Shown piece after piece: positions 9,374 through 18,781 of a stretch of DNA of 64,000 nucleotides. A program made the translations under genes and the position numbers. Position 1 is the stretch's first letter. Each line of letters opens with the position of its first letter. The stretch is from Rhizobium metallidurans (GTDB lineage: Bacteria; Pseudomonadota; Alphaproteobacteria; Rhizobiales; Rhizobiaceae), in the NCBI RefSeq assembly GCF_014196505.1, contig NZ_JACIDW010000002.1:1-64000 (forward strand). Reading direction: 5' to 3'. The notes under the pieces were generated by a model. The model had not been told where the DNA came from. It ran no database searches and saw only the letters and a list, made by a program, of their open reading frames with translations.

Positions 9374-10765
9374 ATGACTTCCCCCCGTATCGAAACCGAT
9401 ACTTTCGGCGAGATTGAAGTACAAAGCGACAAGTATTGGGGCGCGCAGGCGCAGCGCTCGCTCGGCAATTTCAAGATCGGTTGGGAGAAGCAGCCGCTGT
9501 CGATCGTGCGCGCGCTGGGGATCGTCAAGCAGGCCGCCGCCCGCGCCAACATGGCGCTCGGCAAGCTGGAACCCGCGATCGGCAACGCCATCATCGACGC
9601 CGCCCAGGAAGTCGTCGACGGCAAGCTCGACGACCACTTCCCGCTGGTTGTCTGGCAGACCGGCTCCGGCACGCAGTCGAACATGAACGCCAACGAGGTG
9701 ATCTCCAACCGCGCCATCGAAAAGCTCGGCGGCGTCATGGGCTCGAAGAAGCCGGTGCACCCGAACGACCACGTCAACATGAGCCAGTCGTCGAACGACA
9801 CCTACCCGACGGCCATGCACATCGCCTGCGTCGAGCAGATCGTCCACCACCTGCTGCCGGGCCTGAAGCACCTGCATGCGGCACTCGACATGAAGGTCAC
9901 CGAGTTCAGCCACATCATCAAGATCGGCCGCACGCATACGCAGGACGCCACGCCCCTGACGCTCGGCCAGGAATTCTCCGGCTATTCCGCGCAGGTTGCC
10001 TCCGCCATCGCCAACATCGAGCTGACGCTGCCGGCCCTCTCCAAGCTCGCCCAGGGCGGCACCGCCGTCGGCACCGGCCTCAACGCGCCGGTGGGCTTTG
10101 CCGAAAAGGTCGCCGAAGAGATCAGCGGCATCACCGGCCTGCCCTTCGTCACCGCGCCGAACAAGTTCGAGGCGCTGGCCTCGCATGACTCGATGGTCTT
10201 CGCCCACGGCGCGATCAACGCAGCGGCCGCCGCGCTCTTCAAGATCGCCAACGACATCCGCTTCCTGGGTTCCGGCCCACGCGCGGGCCTCGGCGAACTG
10301 TCGCTGCCGGAAAACGAGCCCGGCTCCTCGATCATGCCCGGCAAGGTCAACCCGACGCAGTCGGAGGCGCTGACGCAGGTCTGCGCCCATGTCTTTGGCA
10401 ACAACGCCGCCCTCACCTTCGCCGGCAGCCAGGGCCATTTCGAGCTCAACGTCTACAATCCGATGATGGCCTATAACTTCCTGCAGTCGGTGCAGCTGCT
10501 CGGCGATGCCGCCGTCTCATTCACCGACAATTGCGTGGTCGGCATCGAGGCCCGCGAGGACAACATCAGGAAGGGCGTCGAGAACTCGCTGATGCTGGTG
10601 ACGGCGCTCAACGGCCGTCTCGGCTACGACATCTGCGCCAAGATCGCCAAGACCGCGCACAAGAACGGCACGACGCTGCGCGAGGAAGCCGTCGGCGGCG
10701 GTTACCTGACGAACGAAGAGTTCGACCAGTACGTCCGCCCGGAAACCATGATCGGCCCCAAGTAA
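9374..10765 (+). CDS. fumC: Class II fumarate hydratase FumC
   Basis: FumC, 463 residues, the oxygen-stable homotetrameric fumarase of the TCA cycle, interconverting fumarate and malate. Superfamily signatures are all present: the [10 protein letters not shown] segment, SSNDTYPTA, the [10 protein letters not shown] loop, and the fumarase/aspartase signature [11 protein letters not shown] near residue 316. The start [12 protein letters not shown] is chosen at 9374 because GAAAGG lies about seven bases upstream and rhizobial FumC begins the same way; an ATG two codons earlier is also possible. A rho-independent terminator follows, and a second, structurally unrelated fumarase is next downstream. 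Confidence 0.96.
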   Translation: MTSPRIETDTFGEIEVQSDKYWGAQAQRSLGNFKIGWEKQPLSIVRALGIVKQAAARANMALGKLEPAIGNAIIDAAQEVVDGKLDDHFPLVVWQTGSGTQSNMNANEVISNRAIEKLGGVMGSKKPVHPNDHVNMSQSSNDTYPTAMHIACVEQIVHHLLPGLKHLHAALDMKVTEFSHIIKIGRTHTQDATPLTLGQEFSGYSAQVASAIANIELTLPALSKLAQGGTAVGTGLNAPVGFAEKVAEEISGITGLPFVTAPNKFEALASHDSMVFAHGAINAAAAALFKIANDIRFLGSGPRAGLGELSLPENEPGSSIMPGKVNPTQSEALTQVCAHVFGNNAALTFAGSQGHFELNVYNPMMAYNFLQSVQLLGDAAVSFTDNCVVGIEAREDNIRKGVENSLMLVTALNGRLGYDICAKIAKTAHKNGTTLREEAVGGGYLTNEEFDQYVRPETMIGPK

Positions 10766-10820
10766 CGTCAAGCGAACTTACGGCAGGTAAGCCGCCCCCA
10801 AACCAACGATGACCGACAAG

Positions 10821-10851
10821 ACACCGTCACGACCTCCGTGGCGGTGTTTTT
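10821..10851 (+). terminator. Rho-independent terminator of fumC
   Basis: ACACCGTCA (10821-10829) pairs with TGGCGGTGT (10839-10847) with one G-U pair, and the stem is followed by a run of Ts through 10851. It separates fumC from the next fumarase gene, so the two are transcribed independently. Confidence 0.85.
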
Positions 10852-10958
10852 CATGCATTCTTGAGCGTTTTTTGAAGGTTTTAGAATGATTGCAATTGGC
10901 CAAACGCCCGCATAGACCGTCTGCGATTTCCATTCAGGCCCGCACGAAAGGTCATTTT

Positions 10959-12566
10959 ATGGCTGACGATCTCTTCCCCCTCGGCAAAGACAGCACCCAG
11001 TACCGCCAGATCAGCAGCGACCATGTCTCTGTCGACAGCTTCAAGGGCCAGGATATCCTGACCGTCGACCCCGAGGGCATCCGTCTGCTGGCCGAGACCG
11101 CGTTCGCCGACATCAACCACCTGCTGCGTCCCGGCCATCTGAAGCAGCTCGCCTCGATCCTCGACGACCCCGAGGCGACCGACAACGACCGCTTCGTCGC
11201 CTACGACCTCCTGAAGAACGCCAACATCGCCGCCGGCGGCATCCTGCCGATGTGCCAGGACACAGGCACCGCGATCATCATGGGCAAGAAGGGCCGTCGC
11301 GTCTGGACCGAGGGCGAGGACTATTCGGCGCTCGCCAGGGGCGTCATGGATGCCTACGAGAAGAAGAACCTGCGCTACTCGCAGCTGGCCCCGATCAAGA
11401 TGTTCGAGGAAAAGAACACCAAGAACAACCTGCCGGCCCAGATCGACATCTACGAGGAAGGCACGGACGAATACAATTTCCTCTTCGTCGCCAAGGGCGG
11501 CGGCTCGGCCAACAAGACCTTCCTTTATCAGGGCACGCCGTCGCTGCTGACGCACGACCGCATGATCGACTTCCTCAAGGAGAAGATCCTCACGCTCGGG
11601 ACGGCAGCCTGTCCTCCCTACCACCTGGCGATCGTCATCGGCGGCACCTCGGCCGAGATGAACCTGAAGACCGTCAAGCTCGCCTCCACGCGTTATCTCG
11701 ACGATCTCCCGACTGAGGGTTCGGAAAGCGGCCACGCTTTCCGCGACGTCGAGATGGAGAAGGAAATCCACAAGCTGACGCAGCAGATGGGCGTCGGCGC
11801 CCAGTTCGGCGGCAAGTATTTCTGTCACGACGTGCGCGTCATCCGCCTGCCCCGCCATGGCGCGTCGCTGCCGATCGGCCTCGGTGTCTCCTGTTCCGCC
11901 GACCGCCAGGCCAAGGGCAAGATAACCCGCGACGGTATCTTCGTCGAGCAACTGGAAACCGATCCGTCGAAGTATATGCCTGAGATCGACGAGACGAAGC
12001 TTTCGGAATCGATGGTTCGCATCGATCTCAACCAGCCGATGGCCGATATACTTGCCGAACTGAGCAAGCATCCGGTGAAGACCCGCCTGTCGCTGACGGG
12101 GACGATCATCGTCGCCCGCGACCTCGCGCACTCCAAGATTCGCGAGCGGCTGGAAAAGGGCGAAGGCATGCCCGATTACATGAAGAACCACCCGGTCTAC
12201 TACGCGGGCCCGGCCAAGACGCCCGCCGGCTACGCTTCCGGCTCCTTCGGCCCGACCACGGCCGGCCGCATGGACAGCTATGTCGACCAGTTCCAGTCCT
12301 TCGGCGGCTCGATGATCATGCTCGCCAAGGGCAACCGCTCCCGCGCGGTCCGCGAAGCCTGCAAGAGCCATGGCGGCTTCTATCTCGGCTCGATCGGCGG
12401 CCCCGCCGCCCGGCTCGCGCAGGATTGCATCCGCAAGGTCGAGGTGCTGGAATATCCGGAACTCGGCATGGAAGCCGTCTGGAAGATCGAGGTCGAGGAC
12501 TTCCCCGCCTTCATCGTCACCGACGACAAGGGCAACGACTTCTTCCAGGAATTCAACCTCGGTTGA
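10959..12566 (+). CDS. Class I fumarate hydratase (iron-sulfur type)
   Basis: A 535-residue class I fumarase, the [4Fe-4S] enzyme family of E. coli FumA/FumB, acting on fumarate/malate in the cytoplasm. The N-terminal alpha domain contains the cluster cysteine in MCQDTGT near residue 99; further cysteines in GTAACPPYH and the GVSCSAD segment fit the remaining ligands. The beta domain follows without a break ([13 protein letters not shown], then the GPTTAGRMD segment). The ATG at 10959 gives MADDLFPLG, the usual beginning in this group. A terminator separates it from fumC, so the pair gives the cell an oxygen-stable and an oxygen-sensitive fumarase under separate control. Confidence 0.94.
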   Translation: MADDLFPLGKDSTQYRQISSDHVSVDSFKGQDILTVDPEGIRLLAETAFADINHLLRPGHLKQLASILDDPEATDNDRFVAYDLLKNANIAAGGILPMCQDTGTAIIMGKKGRRVWTEGEDYSALARGVMDAYEKKNLRYSQLAPIKMFEEKNTKNNLPAQIDIYEEGTDEYNFLFVAKGGGSANKTFLYQGTPSLLTHDRMIDFLKEKILTLGTAACPPYHLAIVIGGTSAEMNLKTVKLASTRYLDDLPTEGSESGHAFRDVEMEKEIHKLTQQMGVGAQFGGKYFCHDVRVIRLPRHGASLPIGLGVSCSADRQAKGKITRDGIFVEQLETDPSKYMPEIDETKLSESMVRIDLNQPMADILAELSKHPVKTRLSLTGTIIVARDLAHSKIRERLEKGEGMPDYMKNHPVYYAGPAKTPAGYASGSFGPTTAGRMDSYVDQFQSFGGSMIMLAKGNRSRAVREACKSHGGFYLGSIGGPAARLAQDCIRKVEVLEYPELGMEAVWKIEVEDFPAFIVTDDKGNDFFQEFNLG

Positions 12567-12570
12567 TCGT

Positions 12571-12786
12571 TCAGCGGGCAGCGGCGGTCACGCGACCGCC
12601 GGCCAACGGGTCTTTGCTTGTCGCGACATGATCGCTCGTGACAAGCACATCGCCGGCATCGATGCTTGCCAGTATTTCCGACGAAAACGCGCCATGAAAG
12701 AAGCCCTGTTGCTGGATCAGGAAAAGAGATCCGGCGATGATCGCGGCCGCCAGCATGGCAGCGGGCGAGTTGCGGGACGTCTGCAT
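12571..12786 (-). CDS. Small hypothetical protein with N-terminal hydrophobic segment
   Basis: A predicted 71-residue protein of no family I recognise. An N-terminal hydrophobic stretch of about 18 residues (AAMLAAAIIAGSLFLI) may be a signal anchor, followed by a polar tail. The start at 12786 is supported by GGAAGG about ten bases upstream; the frame continues further 5' without similarity to anything. It is convergent with the class I fumarase, only four bases away. It may be a secreted small protein or a spurious frame. Confidence 0.45.
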   Translation of the reverse strand: MQTSRNSPAAMLAAAIIAGSLFLIQQQGFFHGAFSSEILASIDAGDVLVTSDHVATSKDPLAGGRVTAAAR

Positions 12787-13138
12787 GGCTTGCTGCCTTC
12801 CATTGGCACCGATACGGTGCTTCGAAGGATAAGTTGGCAGCTTGCCGTCGTTCACAAAAGAGCCGAAACAAGACACCCATTGTCAACGCATCGTTGACGA
12901 CGTTGATGGCGACGAATATCTCGGCTTTATAATTTAAAGAAAAGATACCCTCAAAACGCGTAGGCACCCTCAGGCATCGCGTGGATTCCTATATAAAAAT
13001 CATATGGATAAGAAGAGCGAAACCAACTGGAACAAAATTCACATGTAATCTCTGGTATATCCAACCTTAATCATTTCAAAACAATTGTAGCTTAAGAAAT
13101 AAGAGAAGACTTTTGAGATATACCAGAGGAGTGGCCGG
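12787..13138. other. AT-rich intergenic region upstream of the interrupted diguanylate cyclase
   Basis: About 350 bp without a gene, markedly richer in A/T from 12900 onward than the surroundings. A possible promoter is TTGATG (12903-12908) with TATAAT (12928-12933) at a long 19-base spacing. The region ends with a 12-bp inverted repeat whose second arm reaches the ribosome binding site of the cyclase gene, described separately. Confidence 0.45.
13050..13128 (+). promoter_or_regulatory. Inverted repeat overlapping the cyclase ribosome binding site
   Basis: CTCTGGTATATC (13050-13061) and GATATACCAGAG (13117-13128) are exact reverse complements, 55 bases apart. The second arm includes part of the Shine-Dalgarno AGAGGAG (13125-13131), seven bases before the ATG at 13139. 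In RNA this would partly hide the ribosome binding site; in DNA it could be a paired operator. The sequence shows the repeat; its function is inferred. Confidence 0.5.
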
Positions 13139-14113
13139 ATGACGACGGCTGTGGCGCCAAAGACGCAAGTTCCCGATGTGGCAAGCCAGATCACTTTTGC
13201 GATGCGCTCCATGGGTGTTGCGCCCATTCCGCGGAATTACGAACTCTTCTACGAAGCTTATATCGGCTCCAATCCGGCGCTGACGCGCGATCTCGCTGCC
13301 CTTGGCAACCAGGCGTCACAGGAAGAGCTCGACGAACTTGGCGCCCAGCACTTCAGCCATGGCGCCGGCCGCGTCTTCGACGACGCCCACACCCGCATCG
13401 CCGCCGAACTCGAATCGGTACTGCGTGTTCTCCGTCAGGAGCAGACGTCTCTCGAGAGCTACAACAGGCTGCTTGGCGAAACCTATAGCCGCATCACCTC
13501 CAAGAATGCATCGAGCGCCGACCTCATCCAGAACGCACTGCATCTCTTGACAGAGGCCACCGGAAGCACAATGGCGCACGGCGAGCGCACCGTCGAAAAC
13601 GTCGTCCAGCGCTCCAACGAAATGGATCAGGTCCGCAAGGAACTCGACGAGTACAAGCGCATCGCCAACACGGATTCGCTGACGCGGCTCTCCAACCGCC
13701 GCGCCTTCGACGATCGCCTCGCCGCCGTCTTCAACAACCCGGCCATGCGCCCGATCACGGCGCTCGTGCTCGCCGATATCGACAACTTCAAGAAGATCAA
13801 CGACACCTACGGCCACCCGGTCGGTGACAAGATCCTGGCAACGGTTGCCTCGGTGATCCGCGCCAACGTGCGCCGTGACGTCTTCGTCGCCCGCACGGGC
13901 GGCGAAGAGTTCGCGCTGATCATCGAGGGCAACACCGCCGACGAAGTCATGGCCATCGCCGAGCGCATTCGCCGTACGCTGGAGGCCACGCCGTTCAAGA
14001 ATTCGCGCACGCGCGTCAACTACGGGCCGGTCACGGTGTCGGTCGGCGTTTGCATGGCATCGAACACCGAGGACGCGGGCGAACTTTACCACAAGACCGA
14101 CGTCGCGCTCTAG
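13139..14113 (+). pseudogene. GGDEF diguanylate cyclase, truncated by an in-frame amber codon
   Basis: The readable product is 324 residues: an N-terminal helical region of about 160 residues with no obvious membrane segment, a coiled-coil-like linker, and a C-terminal GGDEF domain whose active-site motif GGEEF lies near residues 254-258. LADIDNFKKINDTYGH (Mg/GTP region) is intact, so it should make cyclic di-GMP from GTP if folded. The allosteric RxxD I-site appears absent (RRDV). The codon after TDVAL is TAG at 14111-14113, exactly where the family has tyrosine in the ALY-AK--GRN motif; the frame then continues as AKNAGRN to a natural TGA at 14206. One C-to-G change from TAC explains it. 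Loss of 31 residues may inactivate the enzyme. Confidence 0.75.
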
Positions 14114-14237
14114 GGCGCCAAGAATGCCGGCCGCAACTGCAGCATCCTCTTCGAGGACGGCATGCAGAAGGATTTCACCAAGAGCTGGCTGATCTACAAG
14201 GCCTGACCGTCGCCGCGCCGCAGGCTCTTGTCGATCG

Positions 14238-14849
14238 CTACCACATCGTCCTGGCCGCGCGCGCGGCCCATTCGCGATCATATGTCTCGTGATCGAACGC
14301 TTCCGTCGCCGCCTTCAGCATCAGGCCCGGCGTCGGCAGGTTTTTCGGATCGACGAAATGATCGGGGTTCCATAGTTCCGAGCGGATGAGCGCCCGCGCG
14401 CACTGGAAATACACCTCATCGATCGTCACCACGATGACCGTGCGGGGATGCTTGCCATCCATCTCGAAGGACGACAGCAGCGCATCGTCGTTGGAAACCA
14501 CGCCGCGTCCGTTGATCCGCATCGTCGTGTTCGAGCCCGGGATGAGGAACATCAGGGCCAGCCGCGGATCGCGCACGATGTTCGACAGCGAATCGACCCG
14601 GTTGTTGCCGCGCCAGTCCGGCATCTGCAGCATCTTGTCGTCGACGACGCGCACGACGCCGCCGAGGTCACCACGCGGCGAGCAGTCCAGCCCCTCAGGG
14701 CCGACGGTCGCCAGCGCGACGAAGGGCGACGCCTCGATCATCTGCCGGTACAGAGGCGTCAGATAATTCGTCACCTTCGCCACGGAAGCTTCCGACACGC
14801 CACCGCCGTAGATCGCGGCCAGTTCCTCGACGGTCTCGATGATTTTCAT
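14238..14849 (-). CDS. Pyridoxamine 5'-phosphate oxidase family protein (FMN-binding split barrel)
   Basis: A 203-residue protein of the PNPOx-like split-barrel family, of the MSMEG_1061/DUF1697-free subgroup often annotated as pyridoxamine 5'-phosphate oxidase family. Family-typical segments are SPFVALATVGPEGLDCSPRG and the flavin-phosphate-contacting DWRGNNRVDSL stretch, followed by NPRLALMFLIPG-like DPRLALMFLIPG. These proteins usually bind FMN, F420 or haem and rarely make PLP; the true substrate is unknown. The start MKIIETVEEL at 14849 matches the family's usual beginning; an ATG 24 bases upstream is possible, and neither has a strong ribosome binding site. It is convergent with the cyclase gene. 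Confidence 0.8.
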   Translation of the reverse strand: MKIIETVEELAAIYGGGVSEASVAKVTNYLTPLYRQMIEASPFVALATVGPEGLDCSPRGDLGGVVRVVDDKMLQMPDWRGNNRVDSLSNIVRDPRLALMFLIPGSNTTMRINGRGVVSNDDALLSSFEMDGKHPRTVIVVTIDEVYFQCARALIRSELWNPDHFVDPKNLPTPGLMLKAATEAFDHETYDREWAARAARTMW

Positions 14850-14948
14850 GACTGTGCCATCGCCTTGTTTCATCACGGTAATTAGCCGCCTAAGATGACA
14901 CGGGAGTGACACGCGGCATCTGGCGTTGCGATCGGGCCCGTGTCGCGC

Positions 14949-15323
14949 CTAGCGAGGCTTTTCCGATGTATCGCGGTTCATGCCTTTTTCGCTGAGTTCG
15001 CTCTCATAGGCGGCGAAGAGTTCCTCGCCGCGCTCGCCGAGTTCACGCAGATAAGACCATGTGAAGATGCCTGTGTCGTGCATGTCGTCGAAGCCGATCC
15101 TGACTGCGTAATTGCCGGTCGGCGTCATCGAGATGATCGCGACGTTGCGCTTGCCGGGAACGGTGACCTTCTGGCCCGGTCCATGGCCCTGCACTTCCGC
15201 CGATGGCGACAGCACGCGCAGCATCTCGGCGCTGAGCGTGAAACTCTCGCCGTCGTTGAAGGTGACGATCAGCCGCTGCCGATCCTTCGATACCTTCAAC
15301 TCAGTTGGCCAGATGTCGCTCAT
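14949..15323 (-). CDS. DUF971 domain-containing protein
   Basis: A 124-residue cytoplasmic protein with a DUF971 domain (the fold of the N-terminus of gamma-butyrobetaine hydroxylase), starting with the typical pattern WPTELKVSKDRQRLIVTFNDG and ending in the DTGIFTWSYLREL segment. Proteins of this family occur alone or next to Fe-S cluster or Moco genes; a role in iron-sulfur metabolism has been proposed but I see nothing here that proves it. Its start is 133 bp from the divergent moaA start, so a shared promoter region is likely. Confidence 0.85.
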   Translation of the reverse strand: MSDIWPTELKVSKDRQRLIVTFNDGESFTLSAEMLRVLSPSAEVQGHGPGQKVTVPGKRNVAIISMTPTGNYAVRIGFDDMHDTGIFTWSYLRELGERGEELFAAYESELSEKGMNRDTSEKPR

Positions 15324-15456
15324 GAGAATGCTCCTCTTCGTTTTGAGGAGTAGGCAATGCGCCTCTTTGAGGCAAGTTCAAATTAGCGTATGCGTGCCGC
15401 CTATTGCTTGACGCTGCCCCGCACAGTACGCACATTGGGTATGATTGGAGGCTGTA

Positions 15457-16503
15457 TTGAACAGCAAGGTTGGAACGATCGCCAACGCCGCATCCCTCGT
15501 GGCCGATGCGAAACCGATGATCGACCCGTTTCAGCGGGCCGTTACCTATCTGCGCGTCTCGGTGACCGATCGCTGCGATTTTCGTTGCACCTATTGCATG
15601 GCCGAGAACATGAACTTCCTGCCGAAGAAGGATCTTCTGACGCTGGAGGAACTGAACAGGCTCTGTTCCGCGTTCATCGCCAAGGGCGTCCGCAAGCTCA
15701 GGCTGACCGGCGGCGAGCCGCTGGTGCGCAAGAACATCATGCATCTCGTGCGCGAACTCGGCAAGCGGATCGGCTCCGGCCTCGACGAACTGACGCTGAC
15801 CACCAACGGCTCGCAGCTCGCCCGCTTCGCCGACGAGCTCTACGATTGCGGCGTTCGCCGCATCAACGTATCGCTGGATACGCTTGACCCGGACAAGTTC
15901 CGGGAGATCACCCGCTGGGGCGATTTCCACAAGGTCATGGAAGGCATCGATGCCGCCCAGAAGGCAGGCCTGCACATCAAGCTCAACGCCGTCGCGCTCA
16001 AGGATTTCAACGACGTCGAGATGCCCAAGATGATCCGCTTCGCCCACGGCCGCGGCATGGACCTGACCGTCATCGAGACCATGCCGATGGGAGAGATCGA
16101 GGAGGATCGCACCGATCGCTATCTGCCGCTCTCTAAGCTGCGCGCCGATCTCGAAAAGCAGTTCACGATGAGCGAGATCGGCTACCGCACGGGTGGCCCC
16201 GCCCGCTACGTCACCGTCGAGGAAACCGGCGGCCGCATGGGCTTCATCACGCCGATGACCCATAATTTCTGCGAGAGCTGCAACCGTGTCCGCCTCACCT
16301 GCACCGGCACGCTCTACATGTGCCTCGGCCAGAACGATGCCGCCGACCTGCGCTCGGCCGTGCGCGCCACCGAAGACGACGGATTGCTCTACGCGGCCAT
16401 CGACGAAGCCATCTCCCGCAAGCCCAAGGGCCACGACTTCATCATCGACCGCACCCACAACCGCCCCGCCGTCAGCCGCCACATGAGTGTCACCGGCGGG
16501 TGA
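15457..16503 (+). CDS. moaA: GTP 3',8-cyclase MoaA
   Basis: MoaA, 348 residues, the radical-SAM enzyme of the first step of molybdenum cofactor synthesis (GTP to 3',8-cH2GTP). The N-terminal SAM cluster motif CxxxCxxC is at C40, C44 and C47 (CDFRCTYC); the second [4Fe-4S] site is the C-terminal CESC...C pattern, followed by the usual Gly-Gly C-terminus (SVTGG). I chose a TTG start at 15457 because GGAGG sits five bases upstream and the protein then aligns with the family start; a TTG at 15445 would overlap the Shine-Dalgarno itself. No Moco riboswitch is visible upstream. The mobA and mobB genes follow in the same direction beyond a transporter. Confidence 0.95.
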   Translation: MNSKVGTIANAASLVADAKPMIDPFQRAVTYLRVSVTDRCDFRCTYCMAENMNFLPKKDLLTLEELNRLCSAFIAKGVRKLRLTGGEPLVRKNIMHLVRELGKRIGSGLDELTLTTNGSQLARFADELYDCGVRRINVSLDTLDPDKFREITRWGDFHKVMEGIDAAQKAGLHIKLNAVALKDFNDVEMPKMIRFAHGRGMDLTVIETMPMGEIEEDRTDRYLPLSKLRADLEKQFTMSEIGYRTGGPARYVTVEETGGRMGFITPMTHNFCESCNRVRLTCTGTLYMCLGQNDAADLRSAVRATEDDGLLYAAIDEAISRKPKGHDFIIDRTHNRPAVSRHMSVTGG

Positions 16504-16578
16504 CCCGCAACATCACGGTCGTCTGAACGGCTCCATTGTGCACTGCGCAATCGAATTATCGCGCTTGCTCCCAGCATT

Positions 16579-16627
16579 CGATTCCAATCGCCACGCTCCC
16601 GCTCTAAAAGAGCGCGGGACGGAATCG
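16579..16627. repeat. Nested inverted repeat between moaA and the EamA gene
   Basis: CGATTCC (16579-16585) matches GGAATCG (16621-16627) and encloses a second stem TCCCGCTCT (16597-16605) with AGAGCGCGGGA (16609-16619), which has a two-base bulge. This could weaken read-through from moaA. There is no T-run, so it is not a classical terminator. Confidence 0.45.
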
Positions 16628-16637
16628 GAATCGCTTC

Positions 16638-17546
16638 ATGCCGCGGTCAAGCAATACTCAGGGTGCGATCTACATGACGATCGCGATGGCCTTTTTTTCC
16701 GCGGGCGACGCCCTGTCGAAATCGGTCATATCGGAAATGAACGCAGGCCAGATCATGTTCATGCGCGGGGTCATCACCAGCGCGCTGGTGTATCTGATCG
16801 CGCGCCACATGGGTGCGTTGCGCTGCTGGCGCATCCTGCTCCAGCCCATGGTCGCCATCCGCGTGATCTGCGAAATCCTCGCCGCCGCGACCTACATCAC
16901 CGCGCTCGGCATGATGCCGCTTGCCAATGCATCGGCGATCCTGCAGTCGCTGCCGCTGGTCGTCACCTTTGGCGCGGTGCTGTTCTTCGGCGAGCCCGTT
17001 GGCTGGCGGCGCATGCTGGCCATATTGGCCGGCCTGATCGGCGTCATGATCATCGTCCGCCCCGATGCCGGCGGCTTCACCTCGGCGGCGCTGCTTTGCA
17101 TCGCCAGCGTGCTCGTCACCGCCGGCCGCGACCTCGCGACGCGCAGGATCGATCCCGAAATCCCCTCGCTGATGATAACGGTCATCACCGCCATGGCGGT
17201 TACCGTGTTCGGCGCTCTGCTGACACCCGTCCTCGGCGGCTGGCGGCCAGTCAGCGCGACGTCGTTCTCGCACATCGCGGTTGCCGCGGTCACGGTACTG
17301 GTGGGCTACCAGTGCATCATCGCCGCGATGCGAACGGGCGAAATCTCCTTCGTCGCGCCGCTGCGCTACACCAGTCTCATCTTCTCGGCGCTGCTCGGCT
17401 GGGTCTTCTTCTTCGAAGTCCCGGATCGCTGGACCGTGATCGGCGCCTTGATCGTTATCGCCTCCGGGCTCTACACTTTCTATCGTGAGGCCAAGCGGCG
17501 CGGCGCGCCGGTCGCACAGGAATCCGAACCGAGAGTACCGGTCTGA
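16638..17546 (+). CDS. DMT superfamily transporter (EamA domain)
   Basis: A 302-residue inner-membrane protein with about ten predicted transmembrane helices in two EamA repeats, the drug/metabolite transporter superfamily. The first helix (YMTIAMAFFSAGDALSKSV) and the repeat boundary (VRPDAGGFTSAALLCI) are typical of the RhaT/YedA-like group. The substrate cannot be predicted. Its stop codon overlaps the ATG of mobA (TGATG), which places it in the Moco operon, although no family role in molybdenum metabolism is established. Confidence 0.88.
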   Translation: MPRSSNTQGAIYMTIAMAFFSAGDALSKSVISEMNAGQIMFMRGVITSALVYLIARHMGALRCWRILLQPMVAIRVICEILAAATYITALGMMPLANASAILQSLPLVVTFGAVLFFGEPVGWRRMLAILAGLIGVMIIVRPDAGGFTSAALLCIASVLVTAGRDLATRRIDPEIPSLMITVITAMAVTVFGALLTPVLGGWRPVSATSFSHIAVAAVTVLVGYQCIIAAMRTGEISFVAPLRYTSLIFSALLGWVFFFEVPDRWTVIGALIVIASGLYTFYREAKRRGAPVAQESEPRVPV

Positions 17547-18193
17547 TGGTCAACCCGACAGCAAGCGGCTTTACGCTCGAGCGATCCAACATCCCAGGCG
17601 TCGTGCTTGCCGGCGGCCGCTCCTCGCGCATGGGGCGCGACAAGGCAGGTGTCGCGCTTTCGGGCCGCACGCTTCTCGATCGCGTCATCGAGCAGCTCTC
17701 GCAGCAGGTCATCTCGGTCGCCGTCAATGCAGACACCGTCCCCGATCGCTGCGACCGGCCGTTCATTCCCGATATCATCCCCGGCAAGGCCGGCCCCATG
17801 GCCGGCATCCACGCCGCCATGGCGCACGGCGCGCGCCTGCCCCGCGTCACCCATGTCGTGACCGTATCCGTAGACAGCCCCTTCTTCCCGCACGATCTCG
17901 TCGACTGGCTGGCAGCCGCCATCGACACGCCCGCGAAGATCGCCATCGCCACCTCCGAGGGGCGCAGCCATCCCGTCTTCGGCCTCTGGCCGGTCGCACT
18001 CGCAAACGACCTGGAAAGCTGGATCGCAACCGACGAGAAACGCAGCGTTCGCGACTTCCTGTTACGGCATGACGTTGCGGAAGTTGCCTTCCCGCTGCGG
18101 CCGACCCGGGCAAGCCTGCTCGACCCGTTCTTCAACGTCAATACGCCCGACGATCTCGCCGAGGCGGAGCGCTGGATGAAGGTGCTGACATGA
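17546..18193 (+). CDS. mobA: Molybdenum cofactor guanylyltransferase MobA
   Basis: MobA, 215 residues, transfers GMP from GTP to Mo-molybdopterin to make the guanine-dinucleotide cofactor (MGD) used by DMSO-reductase-family enzymes. The nucleotide-binding loop LAGGRSSRMGRDK is near residues 21-33, and VSVDSPFFP contains the metal-binding aspartate. Length and motif order are normal. The ATG overlaps the stop of the EamA gene, and its own stop overlaps the mobB start, so the three genes look translationally coupled. Confidence 0.95.
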   Translation: MVNPTASGFTLERSNIPGVVLAGGRSSRMGRDKAGVALSGRTLLDRVIEQLSQQVISVAVNADTVPDRCDRPFIPDIIPGKAGPMAGIHAAMAHGARLPRVTHVVTVSVDSPFFPHDLVDWLAAAIDTPAKIAIATSEGRSHPVFGLWPVALANDLESWIATDEKRSVRDFLLRHDVAEVAFPLRPTRASLLDPFFNVNTPDDLAEAERWMKVLT

Positions 18194-18711
18194 CCGGGCG
18201 GCCAGGAATCTTCGGCATTTCCGGCTGGAAGAATTCAGGCAAGACCGGGCTTGCGGTCCGGCTCGTCGAGGAATTCACCCGCCGCGGCTACCGGATATCG
18301 ACGATCAAGCATGCCCATCATGACTTCGACATCGACAAGGTGGGCGCCGACAGCTACCGGCATCGGCAGGCGGGCGCGCATGAGGTGACGATCGTGTCGG
18401 GCACGCGCTACGCCATCATGCACGAGCTGCGCGGCGCCGCCGAACCGAGTTTCGAAGAGATCCTTTCGCGCATCGCCCCCTGCGATCTCGTGCTCATCGA
18501 GGGCTACAAGCGCGAGCCCATCCCGAAGATCGAGGCCCGTCGGCTGGAGGCGGCAAACCGCGAACCGCTCGCGCCCGCCGATCCCCATATCGTCGCCATC
18601 GCCACAGATCATCCGGTCACGGATACCACCCTGCCCGTCTTCGATCTCGACGACACGCTCGCCATCGCCGACTTCATCGCGAGAACCATCGATCTCCCGC
18701 CGCTGACGTGA
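18190..18711 (+). CDS. mobB: Molybdopterin-guanine dinucleotide biosynthesis adaptor MobB
   Basis: MobB, 173 residues, a P-loop GTP-binding adaptor that assists MobA. Walker A is GWKNSGKTGLA near residues 10-20, followed by the family motif STIKHAHHDFDID and the VLIEGYKREP segment. It starts inside the mobA stop codon (ATGA overlap). A hairpin follows the gene, so the operon probably ends here. Confidence 0.95.
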   Translation: MTGRPGIFGISGWKNSGKTGLAVRLVEEFTRRGYRISTIKHAHHDFDIDKVGADSYRHRQAGAHEVTIVSGTRYAIMHELRGAAEPSFEEILSRIAPCDLVLIEGYKREPIPKIEARRLEAANREPLAPADPHIVAIATDHPVTDTTLPVFDLDDTLAIADFIARTIDLPPLT

Positions 18712-18731
18712 GCAGCGGTCGAAACGGGAAA

Positions 18732-18753
18732 GGCCGCCGATCGCCCGGCGGCC
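18732..18753. terminator. Hairpin between mobB and the OmpA gene
   Basis: GGCCGCCG (18732-18739) pairs with CGGCGGCC (18746-18753) around a six-base loop, with AAA before and a short T-containing stretch after. It lies between two convergent genes and probably terminates both, although no long T-run is present. Confidence 0.6.
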
Positions 18754-18781
18754 CTTCGCTTGTCGATACCTGCCGGCGTCC

